Assembly: GCA_963713505.1 (NCBI GenBank)
Contig: CAVQMC010000020.1
Span: forward strand, 248,001-312,000
From: CAVQMC01 sp963713505
GTDB taxonomy: Bacteria > Bacteroidota > Ignavibacteria > Ignavibacteriales > Ignavibacteriaceae
DNA: 64,000 nucleotides
Direction: 5' to 3'
Position 1 is the first letter of the stretch. Each line of letters begins with the position of its first letter. Below the pieces are notes generated by a model. It was given only the letters and a program-made list of their open reading frames with translations. It did not search any database and was not told where the DNA came from. The translations under genes and the position numbers were made by a program. Shown here piece after piece: positions 48,221 to 57,274 of this stretch.

Positions 48221-48980
48221 TTAAATTTCAAATTCCATTCCATCTTCAACTAAAATAACATCGGTCATTATTAATAAACTGTTTAACTTGATTAAATTCA
48301 TTTTCGTTCCAGTTGGGATTTATATGAATTAAACCTGTCTTTTTTAATATTAAATTCTTGTGATTTTCGAATAACTTCAGTGAATTGAGCTATGATCTTT
48401 TTCATCTTCCAAATTCTCACTCTTTTAAAATCCAACTGTCGTGTAAAAGTAAATTTGTATTTTGTGCAATCTTAAATTCTGCATCACTTAAAACTGTATC
48501 AGTAGCATAATGCAGATTATTTCCGATTGTAATTCCATATGATTTATTTGTATGAGTTTGTTCAGTTATATTTATTTGTATTTCATTAATTTTGAATCCA
48601 TTTAAATCATAATCATATACAATCACTTTTTCAGCTAAATTTTTTAAAGGTGAAAAATACGGCTGTCTGATTAAACTAGAAAGTATATCTACAGCAGAAG
48701 CAGAAACTAAATTCTTTCCGGGGGCATAAATAAATAGATTTTTATTATGCAGCCAATTAGGCAAATAAGTTAAACCAATTGTATGATCCAAGTGATAATG
48801 ACTCAAAATTAAATGAACAACTGCATATTTATTTAAAATGGATTGATAATTATTCAGTCTGCTTATTCCTGTTCCGGCATCTAAAATTATTAAAGTATTT
48901 TCTGTTACAATTAAAAATGAAGCAGTATTTCGATAATCAGATGGAAACCAGCCGCCGCTGCCTAAAACAATTAATTTCAT
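48221..48980 (-). pseudogene. MBL-fold metallo-hydrolase, C-terminus disrupted by several frameshifts
   Basis: First 187 aa intact: LGSGGWFPS start, and H-x-H-x-D-H metal motif in SHYHLDHT, then HYATDT and LLLHDSW. After the stop at 48417 the C-terminal part can still be followed by switching frames: ENLEDEKDHSSIHEVIRK, HINPNWNENEF, then VILVEDGMEFEI ending at TAA 48221. That needs about four single-base changes (near 48418, 48377, 48340, 48270). The repaired protein would be about 250 aa, the usual length. Damage could be sequencing error or true decay next to the serpin remnant. Confidence 0.72.
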
Positions 48981-49264
48981 TTAATATCTTAATTTTTATT
49001 TTTATGAATTTATATTCATCACTTTTTAATATAATTCAATTTACATTATTAAATTATTAAAGTCTTGCCTATTATTTGAAATATATTGGACCAAATAACT
49101 ACTATAATTTGTGTTAATGGATACAAGAATATAAAAAGTAAAATTTCATCACCTCTTATTCCAGTAAGAAATGATATAATTACCGAAACAATGAGCATAT
49201 AAATGAAATTTGTGTCGTCTAAGAATTATCCACGGTTATGATTTTCATTTATTGAGGAAAAGTT

Positions 49265-49453
49265 ATGATAATTAATAGGAATATTATGAATTTGAAAAAT
49301 AAATCTAAAAAGTCCAGCTCAAGAAGAGCAAACTATGATGATTTGGTTGGTGATGTTGTAGTTGAAAATAAATTTACAATTTGGTTGTTCAGATCTATAA
49401 TAATTTTATTTAGTGCGCTGTTTGTGTTTTTAATGGTTACTAAAATCTTTTAA
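49265..49453 (+). CDS. Small single-helix membrane protein
   Basis: 62 aa (or 55 from ATG 49286). Basic Ser/Lys-rich N-terminus (KNKSKKSSSRR) and one hydrophobic helix near the C-terminus (about 40-59). GAGG precedes ATG 49265, and AGGA precedes ATG 49286. No family recognised. In a gap between decayed genes, so it may be a chance frame. Confidence 0.35.
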   Translation: MIINRNIMNLKNKSKKSSSRRANYDDLVGDVVVENKFTIWLFRSIIILFSALFVFLMVTKIF

Positions 49454-49494
49454 CTTTCTATCATGAAATAATACAATAATTCTAATTTTATGAT

Positions 49495-49863
49495 CTATGG
49501 ATATTTAACCACATTACCCAGGTCTTTAACATAATTTTTCAAAACAGCTCTAACACTGTAATAATTAGAAAATCTATAGTTTATGATGGTATAAATTCTG
49601 TGCTTTTAGTTTGAAAGGTTTGAATATCTCCGGAAAAATCGGGACAAAAACATTCATCTAACTTATAATAACTAGCATTTTCTATACTATTCCAATGTAA
49701 AAATAAACTTCCGCCTTCAATTGCAATAATTTCATTTAGCACCGGTGCATCAGGACTTCCGGGGTTTTGCATTATTTCAGTTTTATTTTCACGGCAATTA
49801 TAATTAACGGCTTCACTATATTTTAATAAAATGAATCATTTTAGAATGCAATTAATATCTGTG
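49495..49863 (-). pseudogene. Fragment of a secreted FN3-domain protein
   Basis: A minus-strand piece reads KYSEAVN (end of one FN3), then PDAPVLNEIIAIEGGSLFLHWN, NASYYKLDE, and after a frameshift near 49570 YYSVRAVLKNYVKDLGNVVKYP with TAG at 49495-49497. The pattern W-x-NA-x-YY-L, then YYSVRA is a fibronectin type III domain. There is no start, signal or rest of the protein, so it is a remnant of a longer gene. Confidence 0.55.
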
Positions 49864-49890
49864 CGTTTTTTTACAACACTTTCTTAAAAA

Positions 49891-49918
49891 TTGACAAACA
49901 ATAATTACCCTTTATATT
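49891..49918 (+). promoter_or_regulatory. Sigma-70-type promoter
   Basis: TTGACA (49891-49896), a 16-base spacer and TATATT (49913-49918). The next gene starts at 50038, giving an untranslated leader of about 110 bases in which ATTGTT and AACAAT (near 49932-49950) could pair. Confidence 0.5.
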
Positions 49919-50037
49919 ACTTATTAATGATTGATTGTTAAAAAAACAATAATGTAAAATTTATTGGAAAAATTAGCAGTCAATCTTTTCATTTATAAAA
50001 GTAAATTGATGTAAATATAATTAAGGAGATAGAATAA

Positions 50038-50328
50038 ATGGTTATTCAAATTGTACGGTTTAAATCAGAGTTATCGGAAGAAAAAGTGCTTGAAAAATAC
50101 AAAGCTCGTGCATCACGTTATAGAGAAGTGAAAGGACTTAAACAAAAATATTATCTCAAATTTACCGATACCGGTGAGTTTGGAGCTGTTTATTTATGGG
50201 AAACGGAAACTGCTTTAAAAGAATTTCGTGAATCAGATTTGGGAAAGACTATTGCATCAACATACAAAGTACAAGGTGATGCTGAAAGTCAATTGGCAGA
50301 ATTGGTTATGGTTCTGCATGAAAATTAA
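50038..50328 (+). CDS. Small YdhR/ABM-like protein (dimeric alpha/beta barrel)
   Basis: 96-aa protein with the pattern MVIQIVRFKSELSEEKV, VKGLKQKYYLKF and GAVYLWETETALKEF, which fits the ferredoxin-like ABM/YdhR group of small monooxygenase-like proteins. AAGGAG 9 bases before ATG 50038. The reaction cannot be stated. It appears to have its own promoter. Confidence 0.7.
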   Translation: MVIQIVRFKSELSEEKVLEKYKARASRYREVKGLKQKYYLKFTDTGEFGAVYLWETETALKEFRESDLGKTIASTYKVQGDAESQLAELVMVLHEN

Positions 50329-50377
50329 AATTATCGAAAGATAAAAAAGTTTTTAGTATTCCAAGAAATTATTTTTT

Positions 50378-50405
50378 TCACGCAAAGGCGCGAAGATGCA
50401 AAGAA
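50378..50405 (+). repeat. GCAAAG-type interspersed repeat
   Basis: ACGCAAAGGCGCGAAGATGC is a degenerate tandem of a 9-base unit (CGCAAAGGC-like), a short intergenic repeat that I recall in many environmental bacterial genomes. It lies about 50 bases after the YdhR-like gene, between it and the SnoaL-like gene, and could form no strong hairpin. Confidence 0.45.
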
Positions 50406-50443
50406 GATAATTCTATTCTGAAAAATATTATGAAAAGAATAAA

Positions 50444-50824
50444 TTATTTTTTAGTAAAAAGCTGAAAAGATAAGGTATCAAAAAATATTCTTAGAGAATC
50501 TAGTTTGCCGTTTTTTACACTCCATAATTCAGCAACATCTCCGTTTATTTTTTTACCGCCGGGAAATTCGTAATCATAATTACCAATCACACAAGCATGA
50601 TCTCCTTCAACAATCATTTCTTTTACACGCATTGAATTGAATAACTGAGAAAATCTTTTTATAACTTCTATATATCCTTGTTTGCCGACAATTGGTTCTG
50701 TTTTGGTCATATCTCCTCCAATATATTTAAAATCTTCAGAAATGACAGATTCCCATCCGCTCTTTTTAGAGAATCCTTCATAATAAGTATGCAGTAATTC
50801 TTTTGTCTTTTCAGTTGAAGTCAA
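50444..50824 (-). CDS. SnoaL-like/nuclear transport factor 2 family protein
   Basis: 126-aa cone-shaped alpha+beta barrel protein of the NTF2-like superfamily. KTKELLHTYYEGFSKK, YIEVIKRFSQLF, EGDHACVIGNYDYEF and AELWSVKNGKLDSLRIFFDT fit the fold. Such proteins are enzymes or ligand-binding modules; no substrate is implied. Start ATG 50824 with GGAGG upstream. Confidence 0.78.
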   Translation of the reverse strand: MTSTEKTKELLHTYYEGFSKKSGWESVISEDFKYIGGDMTKTEPIVGKQGYIEVIKRFSQLFNSMRVKEMIVEGDHACVIGNYDYEFPGGKKINGDVAELWSVKNGKLDSLRIFFDTLSFQLFTKK

Positions 50825-51010
50825 TTTTCCTCCTATAAATTATATTTTATATTTAAATGGATTAAATGAAAATATAGAATATTAAATGAATGATATTAAT
50901 TAACAGGGAACATTGAAATGGTAGAATAATTTATTTTGAATTTAATTCACTAAATGCCTCTACTGTTAAAGATGTATTTTCAAATTTTAATATGAATTGA
51001 TAGAAATAAA

Positions 51011-52061
51011 TTAAGGTTGAATTGATAATCCCAGGCTATATGAATATTTATCAATATTATCTTTGGCCTCATCAAAATTCTGCCAATCTGAATAACTGGC
51101 ATTAATTTTAAGATTTATTTTAGCTGAAGATTTTATAAAAATAAATAAGGGAATATTAAGACCAAAACCATACCTATTAACAGGAAATTCCGGACTTTCA
51201 AAATAATTTAATTTAAATGCTTCAAAATTTTCCCGTCCGAAGCTTAATTGTAAAATGTCTGCCAAAGTTAATTCAATTCCAAAATTAGGATGGAAAAATC
51301 TTAAATCATAATTGCGGCCGGTATAAACTAAATCAGCAGCAAGTAAAAGACTGATTGGATCAAATCCATAAATTTTATTTAGAGGCGGTACTAAATGATA
51401 TCCTAATCCAAATCTCATTCCTTGAGGAATAATATAAAATCCATTGTTATTAGTTAATCTGATTTTAGTATTAAAAATGTTTCTAAATTGAAAACCGATT
51501 CCAAATTTGTCGTTATCAAATATTCTAAAATACGAAGGAAAATTAAAGTGAGTTGCAAAAGTTAAAAAGAATTGTTCTCCTTTATAACTAGATGGAAATT
51601 GTAAAAAAACATTTGGATTAGGTTCATAATCTACTTGATAATAATCTATGGAAAGCCCTAAAGATAAATTTTCAATTAATTTGCGAGCATATACAAGATG
51701 ATAGATATTTTTTTTAATAAACTCCGGAAAAGAGAACGAAAAAGTATTGGCTGATAAACCAATACTTCCTATATTTTCAGGTAATTGTGCAACAATAGCA
51801 TAATCATAATTCTTTAAAATTAATAGTGGAATAATCAAAACCCTGTCCTTTTGAAAATACAGCACTAAAACCTTTAACAGAAGTAATTCCCGCGGCATTA
51901 TAGAATATTGATTCGATACCTTGTGCTACACCTGTATAAGCATTGCCTAATCTTATTACTCTCGTGTATTGGGGAATTTCCATGTAGTTGTTTTCAACCT
52001 GAGAAAAACAAATTGAGGGAATGAAAAATAATATTAAAGATAAAACTTTAAATTTTAACAT
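51011..52061 (-). CDS. PorV/OmpP1-like outer-membrane protein, one apparent frameshift
   Basis: Secreted barrel of about 345 aa once repaired. Signal peptide from ATG 52061 (an ATG also at 52073). The opening MEIPQYTRVIRLGNAYTGVAQGIESIFYNAAGIT is the usual start of FadL/PorV/UPF0164-like barrels. An extra base at about 51812 breaks the frame after INFK; removing it continues into NYDYAIVAQLPENIGSIG. Many strands follow, ending in SYSLGLSIQP. PorV-type proteins act in type IX secretion or transport; role here is inferred. Confidence 0.72.
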
Positions 52062-52152
52062 AGGACCCACCATTTTATTTTATTAAAAGTAATGTTATTA
52101 TTTTAAATAATTAAAAAGTATTATTCAATTTCAATCATCAGTACTCAAAATT

Positions 52153-52184
52153 AAAAAACCACGAGGTTAATTTTTTCGTGGTTT
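52153..52184 (-). terminator. Terminator after tRNA-Pro
   Basis: AAACCACGA (52156-52164) and TCGTGGTTT (52176-52184) form a 9-bp hairpin just past the 3' end of the tRNA; on the minus strand the stem is followed by a T run. Confidence 0.7.
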
Positions 52185-52193
52185 AAGTTTTAG

Positions 52194-52267
52194 TCGGAAC
52201 GGCGGGATTTGAACCCGCGACCACCTGAACCCCATTCAGGTACGCTACCGGGCTGCGCCACGTTCCG
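52194..52267 (-). tRNA. tRNA-Pro(GGG)
   Basis: The minus strand folds as a full tRNA: 7-bp acceptor (CGGAACG/CGTTCCG), D arm GCGC/GCGT, anticodon stem CCTGA/TCAGG with loop ATGGGGT, variable TGGTC, and T arm GCGGG/CCCGC with TTCAAAT. Anticodon GGG reads Pro. The A32-U38 pair is the known feature of tRNA-Pro(GGG). CCA is not encoded. Confidence 0.95.
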
Positions 52268-52270
52268 AAT

Positions 52271-52687
52271 TTATTTTAATTTGTCCAGTAAATATTCTAA
52301 AAAACTTTTTATTTCTTCAAGGTCTTTCTTTATCTCGGTGTTATTTTTGGGATGTTCAAAAAGATCTTCCTGCGGAAGTTCATCATCTGTTTCAACTTCT
52401 ACAAACTTTGTCCCTTTTTCTTTTTCCTTTTCTTTATCCGGTTCATATTCGTCTACAATTGCCTTTGCTCCCTCAATTGTATACTTCTTTTCCCGCAAAA
52501 GTTCCTTAATCTTTAAAATAAGTTTGATATCCTTGTTTGTGTAAATTCTGTTGCCGGCTCTGTTTTTCTGCGGCTTGAGTTGTTCAAACTCGGTTTCCCA
52601 ATAGCGAAGTACATACTGTTCTATATCAGTAATTTTGCTTACTTCGCTGATCGAGTAATACAGCTTTTTTATTGATAGATCTTTCAT
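52271..52687 (-). CDS. MerR family regulator
   Basis: 138 aa. The N-terminal MerR winged helix is clear: YYSISEVSKITDIEQYVLRYWETEFEQLKP and RIYTNKDIKLILKIKELL. The middle is an acidic linker (EPDKEKEKEKG), then a coiled-coil-like dimerisation helix at the C-terminus. It lacks Cys metal ligands. No ligand or target is evident. The first gene after the tRNA on the same strand. Confidence 0.9.
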   Translation of the reverse strand: MKDLSIKKLYYSISEVSKITDIEQYVLRYWETEFEQLKPQKNRAGNRIYTNKDIKLILKIKELLREKKYTIEGAKAIVDEYEPDKEKEKEKGTKFVEVETDDELPQEDLFEHPKNNTEIKKDLEEIKSFLEYLLDKLK

Positions 52688-52779
52688 TACATCTCAAAAA
52701 GTTTTGAGAGTAAAATAACTAATTGGTAATTTAATAGCAATATTCAGCTTATTAAATCAAAGTTTCCTTTAACTAAAAG

Positions 52780-53463
52780 TTATAATTCGTTTTCTTTCTT
52801 GATAATATCGATTAATTCTGCAATATCTTTTAACTCATAGTCTGCATTATGTTCGCCTGTATCAAATGTATCGCCGTACCTTGCAAAAGCAGTTTTCATT
52901 CCCACATTTTTTGCTCCAATTACATCCCTCTCAGCCCAATCTCCAACCATTAAAGCTTCTCCTGGATCAACTTCCAGTTTTTCAAGCATTTTCATAAATG
53001 GTTTTGGACTAGGTTTTCTTTCTCCGGTATCATCAAAAGTTACAACTGCATCCACAATATGATGAAAATTTAAAAATGCCAATCTCAACCAAGCTTCTTT
53101 AACGGGAGCATCTGACAGAATTCCCATTAAAATACCCATTTTAGCAAGTTTATTTAATGTGGAATAAACATGAGGATAAGGAATTAAAGCTGCTTCTCTT
53201 GCTCGGCGGTATGCAACAATTCCTGCTGAAAGTATTTTATAATCTACTTTTTTAAGAACTCTTTGGAGAAATACATCAAATACCTGCTGATATTCAATTC
53301 CTTGCTCTTTATAAATCTCATCTATAATTTTATCGGCTTTTTCAGCAGTAATTTCCAAGCCTGCGTCAATCATTGCAGGAATTGCTTCTTCAATAGCTCT
53401 TTTTTTCATTTTCATAAAATCTACAAGTGTATTATCAAGATCAAATACAACGGCTTTTATCAA
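52780..53463 (-). CDS. HAD superfamily hydrolase (YjjG-like)
   Basis: 227-aa phosphatase of the haloacid dehalogenase fold: motif I VFDLDNTLVDF with nucleophile Asp, motif II LSDAP, motif III DTGERKPSPKPF (Lys), motif IV GDWAERDVIGAKNVGM. The cap spans about 15-90. Most like nucleotidase/phosphoglycolate-like HADs. Overlaps the aroQ stop by 4 bases, same operon. Confidence 0.9.
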   Translation of the reverse strand: MIKAVVFDLDNTLVDFMKMKKRAIEEAIPAMIDAGLEITAEKADKIIDEIYKEQGIEYQQVFDVFLQRVLKKVDYKILSAGIVAYRRAREAALIPYPHVYSTLNKLAKMGILMGILSDAPVKEAWLRLAFLNFHHIVDAVVTFDDTGERKPSPKPFMKMLEKLEVDPGEALMVGDWAERDVIGAKNVGMKTAFARYGDTFDTGEHNADYELKDIAELIDIIKKENEL

Positions 53464-53903
53464 TTTAAACTTCCTCCTTTTTCAATTAACTTTTTAACAA
53501 CATAAACTGCAGACGTGTAACTATATTCTTTAAATCCGGAAATATATCCATTGCAGGCAGAAGCAGTTACAAGGTTTTGTCTAAAACTTTCTCTATTAAC
53601 TAAATGAGATAAATGAACTTCAACTTTTGGAATTTTCAGATCTTCCAGAGCATCTCTAATTGCAACTGATGAGTGAGCAAATCCTCCGGGATTTATTATC
53701 AACCCTTCAAAAGATTTTTCCGCTGATTGGACTTTATTAATTATTTCGCCTTCTAAATTAGATTGAAAAAATTCAAAATTAATATTAGGAAATTCCTTTC
53801 TAACATAATCATGAATTTGTTCTAAAGTTAAACTTCCGTATTGGGATTTATCTCTTTTACCAAGATTATTAAGATTAGGACCGTTTATAATTAAAATCCT
53901 CAT
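53460..53903 (-). CDS. aroQ: 3-dehydroquinate dehydratase, type II
   Basis: 147 aa, dodecameric type II enzyme of the shikimate pathway. Signature RILIINGPNLNNLGKRDKSQYG at the start and NPGGFAHSSVAIRDAL; the catalytic Tyr (about residue 21) and His in VEVHLSHLVNRESFRQ are present. It overlaps the upstream 90-aa gene by 4 bases and HAD by 4. Confidence 0.96.
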   Translation of the reverse strand: MRILIINGPNLNNLGKRDKSQYGSLTLEQIHDYVRKEFPNINFEFFQSNLEGEIINKVQSAEKSFEGLIINPGGFAHSSVAIRDALEDLKIPKVEVHLSHLVNRESFRQNLVTASACNGYISGFKEYSYTSAVYVVKKLIEKGGSLN

Positions 53904-54172
53904 TGCATCTCAGCCATTTCGTCAATTATTTCTCTCATTCTCGGAGTTAAATAAATTTCATCAACTCCAAGTTCTTTAAGTGCAGCAGATAATATCATTA
54001 CTTTTCTCTGAAGATTTGCCATTTTGTTTATTACAATAACTTTATTTTCTTTTAAGATACAATATCCGCCTTTGAAATCTCCTTTTTCAAATCTAACTTC
54101 TGCACCAAGCTGCGAAGCAATTGCTTTTAGATCCTGAATTATTTCTTCAAATTCTTTTTCTTTAATTTTCAT
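53900..54172 (-). CDS. Conserved small protein
   Basis: 90 aa: KIKEKEFEEIIQDLKAIASQLG, then GGYCILKENKVIVINKMANLQRKVMIL and LTPRMREIIDEMAEMQ. Alpha/beta character; no metal site or signal. Overlaps aroQ (4 bases) and the end of the membrane protein (11 bases), so it is translated with them. Family not named with certainty. Confidence 0.65.
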   Translation of the reverse strand: MKIKEKEFEEIIQDLKAIASQLGAEVRFEKGDFKGGYCILKENKVIVINKMANLQRKVMILSAALKELGVDEIYLTPRMREIIDEMAEMQ

Positions 54173-54693
54173 TATTCAATTTCTTATTAGAAGTTAAAGG
54201 TTGAAAAATAGCCAGATAAATCATTGCAAAATAACTTATTATTTCTATAATCGAAAAGCTGTTAAATACTTTAAACCGTTCTACAATTAAACTAATAATA
54301 TATTTAGGATCAAAATTTCCCGGTAAAGCCAATATTATTTTGTAATCTATTGTCATCAAATAAACTTCAAACGGAAAAGTTATCAATACCAAAATTGTTA
54401 TAATAAAAAGCCAGCCGTTTTGCTTTAAGCTCATTTTACAGAAGATCAAAAAAAGTACAAAAGATATAATGAAAATAATATACAATACAAATGTAGTTAC
54501 AAAAGCTGGATATAATGTTGTTAGAACTCCAGGTAAATTCTGAGCAGTTAAATACTGTTTTAATACAAATCCGGTTTCTTCAAACATTCGATAATGATAA
54601 GAACATCCTCGTCATGTAAGCGCCGGTCCATAACACACCTGATAAAAAAGCTAAGTAAAGAAATAATTTTGCCGTTAAGTTGAGTTTTTTCAT
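54162..54693 (-). CDS. Four-helix membrane protein, one apparent frameshift
   Basis: Starts at ATG 54693 (KKLNLTAKLFLYLAFLSGVLW), a helix, then a missing base at about 54603 shifts the frame between TRMF and YHYRMFEETGF. The rest (LPGVLTTLYPAFVTTFVLYIIFIISFVLFLIF, two further helices) ends at 54162. Total about 175 aa, four helices. No family name; it may be a small inner-membrane protein of the same operon as aroQ. Confidence 0.62.
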
Positions 54694-54732
54694 AAATTAC
54701 TTTAAATGATTAAATTAAAATAAAAAAATTTT

Positions 54733-55655
54733 ATGATTATTGCTTCAATAGATATCGGAACAAATTCTGTTTTAATGCTGATTGCAGAATGGGATTACAA
54801 ATCTAAATCTCTCATGACTTTGAAAAACTTCAGCAGAATTATACGCTTGGGAAAAGATTTAAATATCAATAAAAATATAAGTTCTGCAAAGATAAATGAA
54901 CTCATTTCTGTTCTAAAAAATTATAAGGAAATTGCAGCAAATGCGGGTTGCAGCAGTATTCTAGCAACAGGTACAAGCGCATTAAGAAAAGCAGAAAATA
55001 GAAATGATATTTTGACTGAAGTAAAAGCTCAAACAGGAATAGATATAGAAATAATAAGCGGTGAGGATGAAGCAAAAAGATCTTTAATTGGAACTATTCA
55101 CAGTAATAATAATTCTGAAGAAAATGTTTGCATTATTGATATTGGAGGCGGAAGCACTGAAATTATTTCCGGTAATTTAAATGAAGTTTCCTTTTCCAAA
55201 AGTTTTGATATAGGTGTAGTTAGTTTAACAGAAAATCACTTTAAAAAGATCCTCCCTCTAATTTGGAATTAGAGTCAGTAAAAAATGAAATTATGAATGA
55301 ATTATCTGAATTGAAAAATACAAATTTTGATTTTTCGAAATGTTTTGCATTAGCAGGAACTCCAACTACATTATCCTGCATAAAAATGAAATTACCAGTT
55401 TATGATGAAGATAAAATTGAAGGAAGTATATTAAGTTTAGAAGATGTAAATAAGATTAAAAATATTTTATCGGAATTAAAATCAGAAGAAATCATAAGTG
55501 TTTATCCTTGTGTTGAATTTGGCCGCGGGGACTTAATTTTAAGCGGAGCAATGCTTTTATATCAAATTATGAAGTTATTAAAAATTGAGGAAGTAATTGT
55601 AAGTTCCAAAGGATTGAGATACGGAACTGCAGTTAAATATTTATCAGAAAATTAA
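54733..55655 (+). CDS. Ppx/GppA phosphatase family protein, one apparent frameshift
   Basis: Exopolyphosphatase/guanosine pentaphosphatase fold. IASIDIGTNSVLMLIAEW start, CIIDIGGGSTEIISG and AGTPTTLSCIKM are the actin-like ATPase-fold phosphate loops. The frame breaks near the five-A run at 55243-55247 (one A missing): restoring it gives FKKDPPSNLELESVKNE. Total about 307 aa, without the C-terminal HD domain of full GppA. May degrade polyphosphate or pppGpp. Confidence 0.84.
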
Positions 55656-57274
55656 GGATTTGTATTCTGCAGAATTGTATCTTTTGGTTTCTTTTTCTCA
55701 TCCGGAGTTGGGAAATCCAAGGTGTAATGCAGACCTCTGCTTTCCCTTCTCAATCTAGCTGATTTAATAATCATATGAGCACAAGCCACAAGGTTTCTTA
55801 GCTCTAAAATATCAATAAATATTTTAGTTTTTTTATAAAGATCTTCGGTTTCAATAAAAATATTATGCATTCTTTTTTCTGCACGCTGAAGTCTTAAATT
55901 TGATCTTACAATTCCAACATAATCCCACATAATTTGTTTAACTTCTTTAGAGCTATGCGTAATTAATATTTTTTCATCGTGAGAAAGTGTTCCCGAATCA
56001 TCCCATTCCGGAATATCCGGAATTTTTATTTTTTTCTTCAAGAATTCTTTAAGATCTAATGTTGCACGGTGAGAATAAACCACAGCTTCCAATAAAGAAT
56101 TACTAGCAAGTCTGTTTGCACCATGAACTCCGGTCATAGAAACTTCTCCGCAGGCATATAATCCTTTTAATGAAGTCCTTGCAAACTCATCAACAATGAT
56201 ACCTCCGCAGGCATAATGCGCTGCCGGAACAACCGGAATCATTTCTTTAGTTATATCAATTCCTTTTTTCTTTAATGTGTTATAAATATTAGGGAAATGA
56301 TCAATAATATCTTCGGCTTTTTTATGAGTTACATCTAAATAAACGAATTCATCACCACGTTTCTTTAATTCATTATCTATTGCTCTTGCTACAATATCCC
56401 TGGGAGCAAGTTCTTTTCTTTTGTCATAATTTTCCATAAATGTTTTTCCGTCTTTAGTTCGAAGCAATCCTCCGAATCCTCTAACAGCTTCCGAGATCAA
56501 AAATGAAATTCCGTTATTTCCGTTCTTTTTTGAATTTTCATAAAAGGAAGTAGGATGAAATTGTACAAATTCCATGTTTCCTATTCGTGCTCCCGCTCTG
56601 TAAGCCATCGCAAATCCGTCTCCGGTTGCAATAGATGGATTTGTAGTATGAAGATAAACCTGACCAATTCCGCCTGTTGCTAAAACTGTAGCTTTAGATG
56701 AAATCTTTATTACTTCATTATTATCACAGTCCAAAACATAAGCACCCCAGCAGTTTCTATTTTTCAAAGGTTCATTTTTCAACTGTAGAACATTGTGTTC
56801 GGTAAGTAAATCTATTGCTATAGCATTTTCAAATATCTTTATGTTACTGCTAGAATTAACAGCATCAATTAATGCTCTTTCTACTTCTTTTCCGGTAAAA
56901 TCTTTTGCATGTACAATCCTGGCCATTGAATGTCCGCCTTCTTTTGCAAGGTCAAGTTTACCGTTTTTCTTTGTAAATTCGGTTCCAATATCCATTAAAT
57001 CGTAAATTCTATCCGGACCTTCTTTTACAATTATTTCAACAGCATCTTTGTGGCAAAGCCCTGCTCCGGAAATTAAAGTATCTGAAATATGTTTCTCAAA
57101 GGTATCATTAATGTCAATTACAGAAGCAATCCCGCCTTGAGCATAATTTGTATTTGATTCAGCTTTATTTTTTTTAGTTACAACAATAACTTCCGCAAAT
57201 TTAGAAATTTCGTAAGCGGCAAAAAGTCCGGCAATTCCGCTTCCGATAACAAGTACTTCTGTTTTGTGATCCAT
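55652..57274 (-). CDS. nadB: L-aspartate oxidase
   Basis: First enzyme of bacterial de novo NAD synthesis: oxidises aspartate to iminoaspartate with FAD. 540 aa: FAD motif VIGSGIAGLFAAYE (9-22), ATGGIGQVYLHTTNP, FVQFHPTSFYE and ACGEVSMTGVHGANRLASNSLLE, all diagnostic for NadB. Converges on the GppA-like gene with a 4-base overlap. NadA is not in the window. Overlaps argD by one base. Confidence 0.95.
   Translation of the reverse strand: MDHKTEVLVIGSGIAGLFAAYEISKFAEVIVVTKKNKAESNTNYAQGGIASVIDINDTFEKHISDTLISGAGLCHKDAVEIIVKEGPDRIYDLMDIGTEFTKKNGKLDLAKEGGHSMARIVHAKDFTGKEVERALIDAVNSSSNIKIFENAIAIDLLTEHNVLQLKNEPLKNRNCWGAYVLDCDNNEVIKISSKATVLATGGIGQVYLHTTNPSIATGDGFAMAYRAGARIGNMEFVQFHPTSFYENSKKNGNNGISFLISEAVRGFGGLLRTKDGKTFMENYDKRKELAPRDIVARAIDNELKKRGDEFVYLDVTHKKAEDIIDHFPNIYNTLKKKGIDITKEMIPVVPAAHYACGGIIVDEFARTSLKGLYACGEVSMTGVHGANRLASNSLLEAVVYSHRATLDLKEFLKKKIKIPDIPEWDDSGTLSHDEKILITHSSKEVKQIMWDYVGIVRSNLRLQRAEKRMHNIFIETEDLYKKTKIFIDILELRNLVACAHMIIKSARLRRESRGLHYTLDFPTPDEKKKPKDTILQNTNP

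Noticed and set aside
52209..52544. 111-aa plus-strand frame over the tRNA and MerR gene
   Set aside because: Begins in the tRNA and is a Ser/Phe-rich antisense shadow of the MerR coding sequence.
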